DNA of 44,345 nt from CADDZO01 sp035294145 (GTDB lineage Bacteria; Chloroflexota; Dormibacteria; Dormibacterales; Dormibacteraceae), in the NCBI GenBank assembly GCA_035294145.1, contig DATGLL010000281.1, positions 1 through 44,345 of the forward strand, read 5' to 3'. The position numbers and the translations under genes are program-made. The notes below the pieces were generated by a model. The model worked only from the letters and a program-made list of their open reading frames with translations, had not been told where the DNA came from and ran no database searches. Every line of letters begins with the position of its first letter. The first letter of the stretch is position 1. Below, piece after piece: positions 17,106 through 25,201 of this stretch.

Positions 17106-18089
17106 GTGAGAGCGATGCTTCTCGACGGGCCCGGCCACACCCCGCGCCTTGCTTCCATCCCCGCGCCCCATCCGGGGCCGGGCCAGATCCTCCTGCGCGT
17201 TCGGGCATGCGGAGTCTGCCGCACCGACCTCCACATCATCGACGGCGAGTTGACCGAGCCCAAGCTGCCCCTGGTGCTGGGCCACCAGATCGTGGGCACG
17301 GTCGAGTCGCAAGGGCCCGAGGCCGTGCGCTTCGCACGTGGGCAACGGGTCGGAGTGGCCTGGTTGGGCTGGGCCTGCGGCGACTGTCGCTACTGCCGCT
17401 CAGGCCAAGAGAATCTCTGCACCCGTGCCCGCTTCACCGGCTACCAGATCGACGGTGGGTACGCTGAACTTGCCGTCGCCGACGAGCGCTTCTGCTATCC
17501 GATCCCGGAGGGGTACCCTGACCTTGAGGCCGCCCCCCTGCTCTGCGCCGGCCTGATCGGCTACCGCTGCCTCCGCCTGGCTGGGCCAGCCGAGGTGCTG
17601 GGCCTCTACGGGTTCGGGGCGGCAGCCCACATTGTCGTACAGGTCGCTCGGCATCGTGGCCAGCGGGTTTTCGCCTTTGTGCGCGCAGGAGACCAGGAGG
17701 CGGCCAGCTTCGCCCTCCAGCTGGGGGCAGAATGGGCCGGCGACTCGCTGCAGCCAGGCCCGGAGCCACTGGACGCGGCCATCATCTTCGCCCCAGCAGG
17801 GGAACTGGTCCCTGCTGCACTGCGCGCCGTGCGCCCAGGTGGGGTGGTGGTCTGCGGAGGCATCCACATGAGCGACATCCCCTCCTTCCCCTACGAGCTC
17901 CTGTGGGGGGAGCGGGTGCTGCGATCGGTGGCCAACCTCACGCGCCAGGACGGAGAGGAGTTCCTCGAGCTAGCACCCCAGGTGCCCATCCACACCGAGG
18001 TCGAGGTCTACCCATTGGAGGGGGTGGCCCAGGCCCTGGAGCGGCTGCGCCGAGGTCAGGTGCGCGGAGCCGCGGTGCTGGTGCCCTGA
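17106..18089 (+). CDS. Zinc-binding alcohol dehydrogenase family protein
   Basis: This 327-aa medium-chain dehydrogenase resembles the bacterial adh_fam_2/AdhA type. The catalytic zinc site has ACGVCRTDLH and LGHQIVG. The usual Glu after His is Gln here. The structural zinc lobe WACGDCRYCRSGQENLC holds four Cys. The Rossmann part has LYGFGAAAHIVVQVARHRG. The start is GTG 17106, 7 nt after TATCCT; an ATG at 17115 in the same frame is the alternative. Family members oxidise or reduce alcohols/aldehydes with NAD(P). It is not in an operon: the flanking spaces are each over 600 bp. Confidence 0.9.
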   Translation: MRAMLLDGPGHTPRLASIPAPHPGPGQILLRVRACGVCRTDLHIIDGELTEPKLPLVLGHQIVGTVESQGPEAVRFARGQRVGVAWLGWACGDCRYCRSGQENLCTRARFTGYQIDGGYAELAVADERFCYPIPEGYPDLEAAPLLCAGLIGYRCLRLAGPAEVLGLYGFGAAAHIVVQVARHRGQRVFAFVRAGDQEAASFALQLGAEWAGDSLQPGPEPLDAAIIFAPAGELVPAALRAVRPGGVVVCGGIHMSDIPSFPYELLWGERVLRSVANLTRQDGEEFLELAPQVPIHTEVEVYPLEGVAQALERLRRGQVRGAAVLVP

Positions 18090-18755
18090 AAGCAGCGCTG
18101 CCGCGCCGATAAAGGTTGTCCCGCCCGGCACCGACATCGAGGCGGGGGCGTGGCGGGCTCCGCCGGTCGATAGGGACGGGCGTGTCCCCGCCCGGTGGGT
18201 CATGGCCGAGGCTGCCCTCGGGCATCATCACGCCCCCACGTGGGGGTGGACATCGGCCCCGGCGATGGCCGGGCAGGAGAGCCAGCGGCAACGCAAAGCC
18301 GTTGCGCATCGCGGTCACCTGGATGCGCCGGTTGTGGCCTTGCACGGTGGCCCGCATCCATCCCCATGCGCGGCACGGGCCGACCGGCACTCGCTCACCA
18401 CCCCGCCCCGGAGGCCTCGTCCCCCGGCCTGAGGCAGAGCTGGCCACCTGAGAGACGGCGGACTCAGACCGCCGAACGCGACCGGGCCCGAACCAGGTCG
18501 CAGAGCCCTGGCTCGCGCCATCGTCGCCGTCCGGTGCTGGCCGGTGAAGCCCTGGGCCCGCGAACCGCCGGGATACCCGCCCACCGCGACCTTCGCAACC
18601 TCACCGAGCCTGTCCGCGACGGCCAGCTGGGCAGCGCCGGGCCAAAGGAACGGGGGACGCGAGCCGTCAAGGCAACGGTAGGCAGAGATCCGTCCCCCAC
18701 CCGGCAGCAACAGCCCCCCTGGGCCCGGGCAGGGCGCAACGATCTCGCCGGAGGT
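18090..18755. other. Convergent intergenic region with a GC-rich palindrome
   Basis: About 670 bp between the dehydrogenase and the 3' end of the sugar kinase, both genes reading inwards. It contains the perfect 14-bp palindrome CCCCCACGTGGGGG at 18233-18246. No gene or T-tract terminator was recognised. Confidence 0.45.
18233..18246. repeat. 14-bp perfect palindrome CCCCCACGTGGGGG
   Basis: Perfect dyad centred on CACGTG in a convergent intergenic space. It could be a transcription-stop hairpin without T-tract, or a protein site. GC bias makes such dyads fairly likely. Confidence 0.4.
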
Positions 18756-19688
18756 TCATGGGCCGCCTTTCCCGGACGCCCAGGCCGCCAGGCGAGCGTC
18801 GACCTCCGCACGCCCTGGCGGCTCGGCCCCCGGGCGTTCACAAGCCAGCGCTGCCGCGGCCGAGGCGAAGCGCATGGCTCGCTCAAGGCCTGCTTTGCCG
18901 AGTTCCCCGAGGCGCTGGCGGCTCAGCGCTCCTTGCTCGGCGAAGGCAACAAGTAGGCCGGCTCCATAGGCATCCCCGGCACCCACCGTGTCGACGACCC
19001 GGCAGGGGGCGGCCGGGCACTCCAGAGCCAGGTCTCCTCGGATGAGACGGCTGCCGGCCGCGCCCTGGGTGACCACCGTGCACACGCCACCGTGGAGATC
19101 GTCACCCCACGCCTCCAGGTCCTGGGTACTGGCCCGCACCAGATCGGCCAGGCGCACGCACTCCCGCACCGCCGCTCGATAGCCATCCCAATCCCGAACC
19201 GCCTCCGGCCTCAGGTTCAAGTCGAAAGAGAGGAACACGCGACCGGCAAGTTGGCGGCAGAGCCACAGAATCGCCTCCCGGCTGGGCTGGAGCGCGATCC
19301 CGAGCGAGCCGAAGTGAAGCGCCTCCAGCCCCGCGGTGAGCGCCGGCGCCAGGTCAGAGGGCTGGAGCCGAGCAGCGGCGGTCCCCTCCAGACGCAGGTC
19401 GTAGGCGGGCTCACCCGCCGAAGAGGTGACGAGCGCCAGGGCGCTTGGCTCCGGGCAGTCAACGGCGAGGCTGGTGTGAACGCCGCTCGCGGCCAGGTGA
19501 TCGGCCAGCAGGCGGCCGAGGGGGTCGAGGGAGAGTCGGCCGATGAACGCGGCCTGCCGGCCCAGTCGGGCAACCCCCACGGCGAGGTTGTACGGCGAGC
19601 CACCGGGACGGACGCGGAAGCCCGAGAGACGACCGTCCTCGACGACCGCGATCAGGTCGACCAAGCTCTCGCCGACGCTGCCGATCAC
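18756..19688 (-). CDS. PfkB-family carbohydrate kinase (fructokinase-like)
   Basis: This 310-aa cytoplasmic sugar kinase opens with SVGESLVDLI and RPGGSPYNLAVGVARLG, the PfkB N-terminal region that binds sugar. The C-terminal signature DTVGAGDAYGAGLL carries the catalytic Asp and the anion hole. The sequence is closest in style to fructokinases; the sugar is not proven. The start is GTG 19688, 9 nt after the stop of hpnB, with GGTGAGGG before it. It therefore forms a two-gene operon with the glycosyltransferase. A kinase beside a hopanoid-associated transferase is unusual, and a shared sugar substrate pathway is only a guess. Confidence 0.9.
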   Translation of the reverse strand: MIGSVGESLVDLIAVVEDGRLSGFRVRPGGSPYNLAVGVARLGRQAAFIGRLSLDPLGRLLADHLAASGVHTSLAVDCPEPSALALVTSSAGEPAYDLRLEGTAAARLQPSDLAPALTAGLEALHFGSLGIALQPSREAILWLCRQLAGRVFLSFDLNLRPEAVRDWDGYRAAVRECVRLADLVRASTQDLEAWGDDLHGGVCTVVTQGAAGSRLIRGDLALECPAAPCRVVDTVGAGDAYGAGLLVAFAEQGALSRQRLGELGKAGLERAMRFASAAAALACERPGAEPPGRAEVDARLAAWASGKGGP

Positions 19689-19697
19689 CCAGAGCCC

Positions 19698-20831
19698 TCA
19701 CCAAGGGACGCGATGGCCGAAGGAGTGGCGCAGGGCGGAGTCGATGGTCATGGCGCCGTACAGCAAGCCCCCCAGGGGAAAGGTCAAGGCCCAGAGCGGG
19801 CACAGGCCAAAGAAACGAATCGTGGGCAGGAAGAGCGCCGTCATCAGTGCCCAAGCCCCAGCGCCGAGCAACGTCAACACCGGCCACCGCGCGTCTCCGG
19901 AGAAGGGGCTGAACGCGAGCAGGCCAGGGGGGACCGCGAAGAGGAGAAGCAACCCGATCACAGTGCCAGCGAGCAACGGCCATGAGTAGCGCAGCTCGTT
20001 GAAGGCGGAACGCCGGACCATCCGCCAGACCGAGGCCAGCGACTCATGCTCACGGAGGCTGACCACCTCCCTCCGGCTGATCGCCAAGCGGAGACGCCCT
20101 CCCGCCCGACGTACGGCCTTGGCCAGGTGCACGTCATCGATGACCTCCCCTCGGATCGCCTCGAACCCCCCTGCTCGTTCCAGACCGGCACGGCGGAGGA
20201 GGATGCAGCCCCCCGCGGCGGCGGCGGTGCGTCCCTCATTGACCCACCGCATGGGGTAGAGCAGGTTGAAGAAGAACAGGAAGGGCGGGATCAACAGGCG
20301 CTCAGCGGCCGAATCGGCGCGGAGCCGGGCCATACGGCTGTCGAGGTCCAATCCCCGACACTCGCTCTCCGCCACCAGCCGGCGCAGGGAGCCGGCCTCA
20401 TGCCGGATGTCGGCGTCGGTGAGGAGCAGGTACTCGGGATCGCCTGCGGCCCTGGCTCCCTGCTCCAGCGCCCAGACCTTGCCCACCCAGCCCCTGGGCA
20501 GGGACGCTCCCCGAACCACCGTCAGCCGTCCAACGTCGAGGGCCTCGGCCACGGCCGCGGTGCCATCCTCGGAGCGGTCGTCGACCACGACCACTCGCCA
20601 GTCCCCGGGGTAATCCTGAGCCAGCAACGCCGGCAGCGTCCGAGGGAGGATGGGCGCCTCGTTGCGAGCCGGCACCAGCACACAGACCGAGGGCCAGGCG
20701 GGTAGGTCAGGCGGCGGACCGTCGTCGCCGACCGGGCTCAGGTCCCAGGGCCGAGCGGGGTGGAGGGTGATCCCCAGCCACGCCAAGCACGAGGCTATCC
20801 CTAAGAGGACGAGCGCCGTCGCCAGGCTCAT
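19698..20831 (-). CDS. hpnB: Hopene-associated glycosyltransferase HpnB-like (GT2)
   Basis: This 377-aa membrane-bound GT2 enzyme has an N-terminal helix at residues 3-22. The GT-A domain has VCVLVPARNEAPILPRTLPA, VVVVDDRSEDGTAAVA and LLTDADIRHEA. C-terminal membrane helices lie near 290-360. The region RLLIPPFLFFFNLLYPMRWV, then TAAAAGGCILLRR and GEVIDDVHLAKAVRRAGG, matches my memory of the HpnB family. HpnB genes accompany hopanoid synthesis, but no squalene-hopene cyclase is in the window, so another lipid acceptor is possible. The ATG at 20831 lies 7 nt after TACAGT, implying a leaderless mRNA. The frame is open further upstream, but that part lacks family features. Confidence 0.8.
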   Translation of the reverse strand: MSLATALVLLGIASCLAWLGITLHPARPWDLSPVGDDGPPPDLPAWPSVCVLVPARNEAPILPRTLPALLAQDYPGDWRVVVVDDRSEDGTAAVAEALDVGRLTVVRGASLPRGWVGKVWALEQGARAAGDPEYLLLTDADIRHEAGSLRRLVAESECRGLDLDSRMARLRADSAAERLLIPPFLFFFNLLYPMRWVNEGRTAAAAGGCILLRRAGLERAGGFEAIRGEVIDDVHLAKAVRRAGGRLRLAISRREVVSLREHESLASVWRMVRRSAFNELRYSWPLLAGTVIGLLLLFAVPPGLLAFSPFSGDARWPVLTLLGAGAWALMTALFLPTIRFFGLCPLWALTFPLGGLLYGAMTIDSALRHSFGHRVPW

Positions 20832-20838
20832 GGGCGCA

Positions 20839-20844
20839 ACTGTA
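20839..20844 (-). promoter_or_regulatory. -10 hexamer TACAGT, leaderless hpnB
   Basis: TACAGT on the minus strand ends 7 nt before the ATG at 20831. A weak TTCCAG lies 17 nt further upstream. Confidence 0.55.
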
Positions 20845-20879
20845 GCCGCTGCCTCTGACCCCTGGAAGCCAGGCGCCGG

Positions 20880-20908
20880 CTGCCAGCTGACCTTCGGCCG
20901 CTTATGCT
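20880..20908 (+). promoter_or_regulatory. Promoter CTGCCA-N17-TATGCT, leaderless start
   Basis: TATGCT (20903-20908) ends 7 nt before the ATG at 20916. CTGCCA (20880-20885), a 4/6 match to TTGACA, lies at 17-nt spacing. It is divergent from the hpnB promoter about 35-60 bp away. Confidence 0.55.
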
Positions 20909-20915
20909 CGAAACC

Positions 20916-21038
20916 ATGAAGATCGTTGGCGAGCCGGAGGTGATCGTCGTCCCCCGCGAGGACGAGGTACGTGCCCCAGCCCCTCAACCGGTCCCGGCGG
21001 AGCCGCCGGAGCGGGAGGCCGAGCCCGCCCGCCGCTGA
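20916..21038 (+). CDS. Leaderless 40-aa acidic/proline-rich small protein
   Basis: The frame from ATG 20916 to TGA 21036-21038 encodes 40 aa: a short hydrophobic start, MKIVGEPEVIVVPRED, then a Pro/Glu-rich tail ending EREAEPARR. The start sits 7 nt after TATGCT and the TGA overlaps the next gene's ATG as TGATG. It may be a genuine small protein as well as a coupling device. Unlike the other mini-ORFs, its composition is quite ordered (beta-strand-like start, charged tail). No family is recognised. Confidence 0.6.
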   Translation: MKIVGEPEVIVVPREDEVRAPAPQPVPAEPPEREAEPARR

Positions 21039-21694
21039 TGGCCGCCTCGCTGCCGATCCTCGGCTTTCGGGAATGGATCGTTCGCGGCGACGGGGTGATC
21101 AGCGGCATCAGGGGCGAGCCATGGACGGGGGCGACCATGGAGGCGAGATGCCCGGAGGGCCATCCCGCCCCCGACCCGGGTTGCGTCTGCGGCATCTACG
21201 CTATCGACGAGTGGCCAGGGCTGGGCGACCGTCGCCTCTATGAGCAAGCCACGCTGCCGTTCCGTCTCGCGGCTCAAGCGCTGTTGAGCATGACCGTGCT
21301 GATGGGGCTGGTCCTGCTCCTGGCCATGGACTGGCCCCTCCTGCACCGAGGGAGCTGGCTGCCGGCCGTCGTCATCGCCCTCGCCATGGGCCTCGGCCTC
21401 AGCGGGATGGCGGCCGCGGACCTGGCCGTTGGTCGGTCCCCCTACCTGTTGGGGGCGGTGGTGCTCAGCGGCCGGATCCTCCGCCATCGCAACGGCGTGC
21501 TGCGTGCTGAGCACGCCCGGATCGCGTGCCTCGTCCGCCCCCCCGGGGTGGGCCGGAAGCCAGCCGGGCGGGTAGCCCTGCGCCTCGGGGTGCCCCTCTT
21601 CCACTGGTACCAGCGTCAACGGGCGCTGGCGTACCTCAGCGAACACGGGGATCTCTGGCCGCGGGCAGCAGCCCAGGCTCGACGCAACGCCTGA
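21038..21694 (+). CDS. Membrane protein with N-terminal Cys/His cluster, unknown function
   Basis: This 218-aa protein has an N-terminal soluble part with a possible metal site, residues 35-55: MEARCPEGHPAPDPGCVCG, Cys-x3-His-x6-Cys-x-Cys. Two membrane helices follow, at about 75-96 and 105-127. The C-terminal half is a basic cytoplasmic or extracellular domain without known motifs. No family is recognised with certainty. The ATG overlaps the stop of the 40-codon ORF before it (TGATG), and no separate ribosome-binding site is evident. The 3' end converges with the uvrD gene. Confidence 0.7.
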   Translation: MAASLPILGFREWIVRGDGVISGIRGEPWTGATMEARCPEGHPAPDPGCVCGIYAIDEWPGLGDRRLYEQATLPFRLAAQALLSMTVLMGLVLLLAMDWPLLHRGSWLPAVVIALAMGLGLSGMAAADLAVGRSPYLLGAVVLSGRILRHRNGVLRAEHARIACLVRPPGVGRKPAGRVALRLGVPLFHWYQRQRALAYLSEHGDLWPRAAAQARRNA

Positions 21695-21726
21695 AGCCGT
21701 CACCCGGAGCCAGAGGGCCGACGGCT
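21695..21726. terminator. Possible bidirectional hairpin between convergent genes
   Basis: AGCCGTC (21695-21701) pairs with GACGGCT (21720-21726) across the junction of the membrane-protein and helicase genes. There is no T-tract on either side, so terminator function is uncertain. Confidence 0.3.
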
Positions 21727-23696
21727 CAGGCCGAGACCTCGCGTGCCCGGCGCACCCTGGCCGCCAAGCTCGAGGCGCGGTGACCGTCCAGCTCCACGAG
21801 ATCGAAGAGCTCCGGCGGCACGTCGTGGAGGAACTGGCTGGAGGACAGGGCAACACTCCGGGCGAAGATGGTGCGGAGGCCGGAGGTGGTCAGGTACAGG
21901 CGCCGCTGAGCTCGGGTGATGCCGACGTAGCAAAGGCGACGCTCCTCCTCCAAACCACCCTCGTCGACCAGCGCCCGTTCGTGGGGCAAGATCCCGTCCT
22001 CCAACCCGGTCAAGAAGACCACCGGGTACTCCAATCCTTTGGCCATGTGGAGGGTGATCAAGGTCACCCGATCCCGCCCCCCCTCGACCTCGTCCGCCCC
22101 AGAGGCGAGGGAGACGTCGGTCAGGAAGCGGTCGAGCGCCCGGTCCACGGGAAGGCGATCGTAGCCTTCGGCGAACGAGCGCAGCTCGACTAGGTTGTCG
22201 AGTCGGGTCCGGCCAGCGGGGGTCCCGTCGTCGTAGTGCTCAGCCAGGTTGCAGCGCTGGATCACCAGCTGGATCAGCTCCCCAGGCCGCCGACGGCCGA
22301 CCTCGGCCGCCAGGGGAGCGAGCTCGGCGTAAAAGGCGGCCAGCGCTCGGCGAGCGTCGGCCCGGACCGGGACCTGGTCGGCCAGGCCGCAGATCTCAAG
22401 GATTGACATCCCCCCGTCGGAGGCGGCGGTGATCGCCGCCTGAGCCGTCCGTTCCGAGATTCGGCGGCGAGGCACGTTGGCGATCCGGTCGAAGCTGATG
22501 GCGTCCGCGGGATTGACCAGGAAACGCAGGTAGGCGATGACGTCCCGAACCTCCCGCCGATCCCAAAAGCGAAGACCGCCAACCAGATGGTAGGGGATCC
22601 GCCGCTCCATCAGCGCCCTCTCGTAGCAGCGGGACTGGGCGTTGGTGCGATAGAGGATGGCGAAGTCAGAGAAAGGACGGCCGTCGGACTCGGCTACGGC
22701 AAGAATCTCGTCGGCAACGAAGGCGGCCTCGGCTGTGTCGTCGGGCGCCAGCACCAGGACCGGCCTGGCCCCGCCCAGGCGGGCGGTCCACAGCCGTTTG
22801 GCCATGCGTCGCTGGTTCCGTGAGATCACGTGGTGGGCGACGTCCAGGATGGGCTGGGTCGAGCGGTAATTCTGCTCCAGCCGGACCACGGCGGCGTCGG
22901 GGAAGTCTCGCTGGAACTCCAGAATGTTGCGAATGTCGGCCCCCCGGAAGCCGTAGATGGCCTGATCATCGTCGCCAACCACGGTCAGGTTACGAGACTC
23001 CTGGCAGAGCAATCTGAGCAGCTCATACTGAGCGCGGTTGGTGTCCTGGTATTCGTCGACAAGGACATGCGCGAAGCGGCGGCGCCAGTGGGCAAGGACC
23101 TCTGGGTCGGACCGGAGGAGCTGCACCAGGTTGAGGATTAGATCATCGAAGTCCATCCCGTTGGACTCTCGAGCCAAGGTCTGATAGCGCTCATAGACAG
23201 CACGGAGCAGACGATCGGCGGCCTTCTTCCCGGTGATGTCCTCAGGTCGCCTAAGCTCGGCCTTGGCTCGAGAAATGGCGGCCTGGAGGCGGCCCAGGTC
23301 GCCTTTCTTGGCCTCTGCGCCCAGCTCGGCCAGGGCACGCCTCAGGATCGAGCGGGCGTCATCCTCGTCGAAGATGACGAACCCCTCGCGGTAGCCGAGC
23401 CGATCGGCGTGGATCCTGAGCATGCGCGTGGCCATGGCGTGGAAGGTCCCGATCCAGAGATCCCCAAGGGGACGACCCATCCGGGCCCGGAGCCGGGAGA
23501 CCATCTCTCGGGCTGCCTTGTTGGTGAAGGTCAAGGCCAGGATCTGCTCTGGATCGGTTCCGCGCTCGATCAGGTGCGCAATTCTGGCGGTGAGGACACG
23601 GGTCTTCCCGCTCCCCGCTCCAGCCAGAACCAAGAGCGGGCCGCCGGCGTGGGTGACGGCCTGCTGCTGGGGATGGTTGAGAGCATCGTCGTCCAC
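21726..23696 (-). CDS. UvrD/PcrA/Rep-family superfamily 1 DNA helicase
   Basis: This 656-aa ATP-dependent 3'-5' DNA helicase acts in repair and replication restart. All SF1A motifs are visible: Q-motif LNHPQQQAV, Walker A GAGSGKT with Lys31, Walker B VLVDEYQDTN, motif III GDDDQAIYGFRGAD, motif IV QNYRST, motif V LITLHMAKGLE and motif VI YVGITRAQRRLYL. The length is shorter than typical UvrD/PcrA (about 720 aa) because the C-terminal Tudor-like tail is missing, as in Rep-like forms. The start is GTG 23696. TATGAT at 23708-23713 lies 11 nt upstream, so the leader would be only a few nt and no ribosome-binding site fits. Confidence 0.95.
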   Translation of the reverse strand: MDDDALNHPQQQAVTHAGGPLLVLAGAGSGKTRVLTARIAHLIERGTDPEQILALTFTNKAAREMVSRLRARMGRPLGDLWIGTFHAMATRMLRIHADRLGYREGFVIFDEDDARSILRRALAELGAEAKKGDLGRLQAAISRAKAELRRPEDITGKKAADRLLRAVYERYQTLARESNGMDFDDLILNLVQLLRSDPEVLAHWRRRFAHVLVDEYQDTNRAQYELLRLLCQESRNLTVVGDDDQAIYGFRGADIRNILEFQRDFPDAAVVRLEQNYRSTQPILDVAHHVISRNQRRMAKRLWTARLGGARPVLVLAPDDTAEAAFVADEILAVAESDGRPFSDFAILYRTNAQSRCYERALMERRIPYHLVGGLRFWDRREVRDVIAYLRFLVNPADAISFDRIANVPRRRISERTAQAAITAASDGGMSILEICGLADQVPVRADARRALAAFYAELAPLAAEVGRRRPGELIQLVIQRCNLAEHYDDGTPAGRTRLDNLVELRSFAEGYDRLPVDRALDRFLTDVSLASGADEVEGGRDRVTLITLHMAKGLEYPVVFLTGLEDGILPHERALVDEGGLEEERRLCYVGITRAQRRLYLTTSGLRTIFARSVALSSSQFLHDVPPELFDLVELDGHRASSLAARVRRAREVSA

Positions 23697-23707
23697 GGCG
23701 AGGCCAG

Positions 23708-23713
23708 ATCATA
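23708..23713 (-). promoter_or_regulatory. -10 hexamer TATGAT of the helicase gene
   Basis: TATGAT, a near-consensus -10, lies 11 nt before the GTG at 23696 on the minus strand. It predicts a leader of about 4 nt. Confidence 0.55.
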
Positions 23714-23801
23714 GTCGGCAGGCGATGATGCCCTCCTGACCGCAGGCCCGTGCTCACGGTAGGGCCAGCGTGCCCACCAGCGCAGGGAACAGGCCTGTCG
23801 G

Positions 23802-24499
23802 TCAGGCAGCGCCCACCACTCGTGGTCGGGTCGCCCCACCGCCAGCGCCGGTCCGCTCGATCGCCGCGGCGATCGCGTCCAGCTCGGCCTCCTCCAGGGC
23901 CGGGTTGCCGGCATCGATCCATCCACCTGCTCGGGCGGTCGAGCTTCCACGATCGCCCCGGTCACGCCCGGCCAGCTCAGCACCCAGGCCACGGCCAGAG
24001 CGGCGAGGCCGACCCCACGACGCCGAACCGGGGGCATCAGCGCCTCGACCAAAGCCAGGTCGCGCGACAGTCGGGGCTCCTGGAATTCCCCCTCTCGCCG
24101 ACGCCAATCGTCGGCTGGCAACGCGGCCACACGAGCAAGGAGAAGCGTCCGGTCAAAAGGCCCGATTGATCAGGCTGTAGGCGATCACGCCGGTGTTATG
24201 ACGTCGAGCCCAAGAGAACACGTCGGACGCAGCCTCGCGGTCGATCATCGACCGCAGCGGCTGGACCGAGTCCACATGGCGCACAGCCTCGACCCGCTCC
24301 AGCAGTGGAAGGTCGAAGTTGGGGACTCCCCAGCCCTGACCTTGCCTTGCTCGATCAAGCGAATCATCTCCCCCAGGACTCCTCCACCGGGGTCCCCACC
24401 TCGTCCGGCCAGCGGAGCTGGTAGAGATCGATACGCTCCATGCCCAGGCGGCGTAACGCCGCTGCCGCTGAGTAAGCGATCGTCTCATGCGGCACCCCT
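23802..24499 (-). pseudogene. Decayed aldo/keto reductase
   Basis: Reading right to left, pieces of an aldo/keto reductase appear in the correct order but in different frames. First comes LRRLGMERIDLYQLRWPDEV (24400-24480), then GEMIRLIEQGKVRA, then NFDLPLLERVEAVRHVDSVQ and REAASDVFSWARRH (24190-24340). Next are LTGRF and VAALPADDWRRREGEFQEPR, GLAALAVAWVLSWPGVTGAI (23940-24020), and finally EEAELDAIAAAIERTGAG. At least four frameshifts separate them. The N-terminal barrel strands with the catalytic Asp/Tyr/Lys are missing upstream of 24499. It cannot make a working enzyme unless the assembly is wrong. Confidence 0.8.
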
Positions 24500-24563
24500 C
24501 ACGGGGTTGCCCTCGCGAGCTTCGCGCTTCCTCGCCGCGTGCCCGGGAAGCCCGGGTCCTACC

Positions 24564-24597
24564 GGGGGCCCCACGAGGCCGGCCTCGTGGGGCCCCC
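24564..24597. repeat. Perfect 34-bp palindrome
   Basis: GGGGGCCCCACGAGGCC (24564-24580) is followed immediately by its exact reverse complement GGCCTCGTGGGGCCCCC (24581-24597). It lies about 65 bp beyond the truncated end of the aldo/keto reductase pseudogene. It could be the end or core of a small mobile element, a strong hairpin, or a recombination scar. No second copy was noticed in the window. Confidence 0.85.
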
Positions 24598-25201
24598 TGA
24601 CCGCGGCCCGGATGCCCTCGGTGAGGGCCCCCTTTGGCGACCTGGGGCCACCAGGCCTCCTCCCTCCCGATCCACGCCCTTGGGGGCCCTTCCCCGGCGC
24701 CGGCGGGGGCGGAAGGGCAACGACGACCCGACCGACCGGTCTCCCGGTCGGGGTCGAGATCGGCCCCGAGCCGCCGTGCCGCCCCACCGGCGACGGATGG
24801 CCCGCCGCTGCTCGGGCGCGCCGGCGGCACGCGGTCACCGAAGGCGCTCCCTGTCGCCGCGCCCACCGCCTCGAGCTCGCTCGCGCATCCTGGCAGATGC
24901 CTCGAAGGGCAACTTCACCAGCCTCGGCACGGGCCATCGACCCTCCTCCCCCTGGCTCACCCCAAGCCAGGTCCTGCAGGCTATGCTGGTCAAGGCTGGA
25001 GGGGCTAGCGGAGGACCGTTGGTGGCCGCCTATGCCATGGGCATGACCACGCCGTCGCAGGTGGGAAGACTGGACGACCAGCGCAGACACGGGCCTGAGG
25101 CCATGGTCGAGCCAAGGACGCCGTCGCCGCTACGAGCGGGCCGGGGGTGGGCCTTACCCCCTCAGGAGGCTTCCCCTGAGGAGAGGTTCGCGACCTCGCC
25201 G
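24598..25201. other. Intergenic region, no gene recognised
   Basis: About 600 bp before the GAF-LuxR gene. The plus frame is open through it into the regulator, but its translation is random-looking. A TATGCT occurs at 24982-24987 without a start codon at the leaderless distance; it may be a promoter with a long leader. Confidence 0.4.

Noticed and set aside
16277..17299. Long minus-strand frame across the 16.4-17.1 kb gap
   Set aside because: Covers the ends of two good plus-strand genes and has a random composition.
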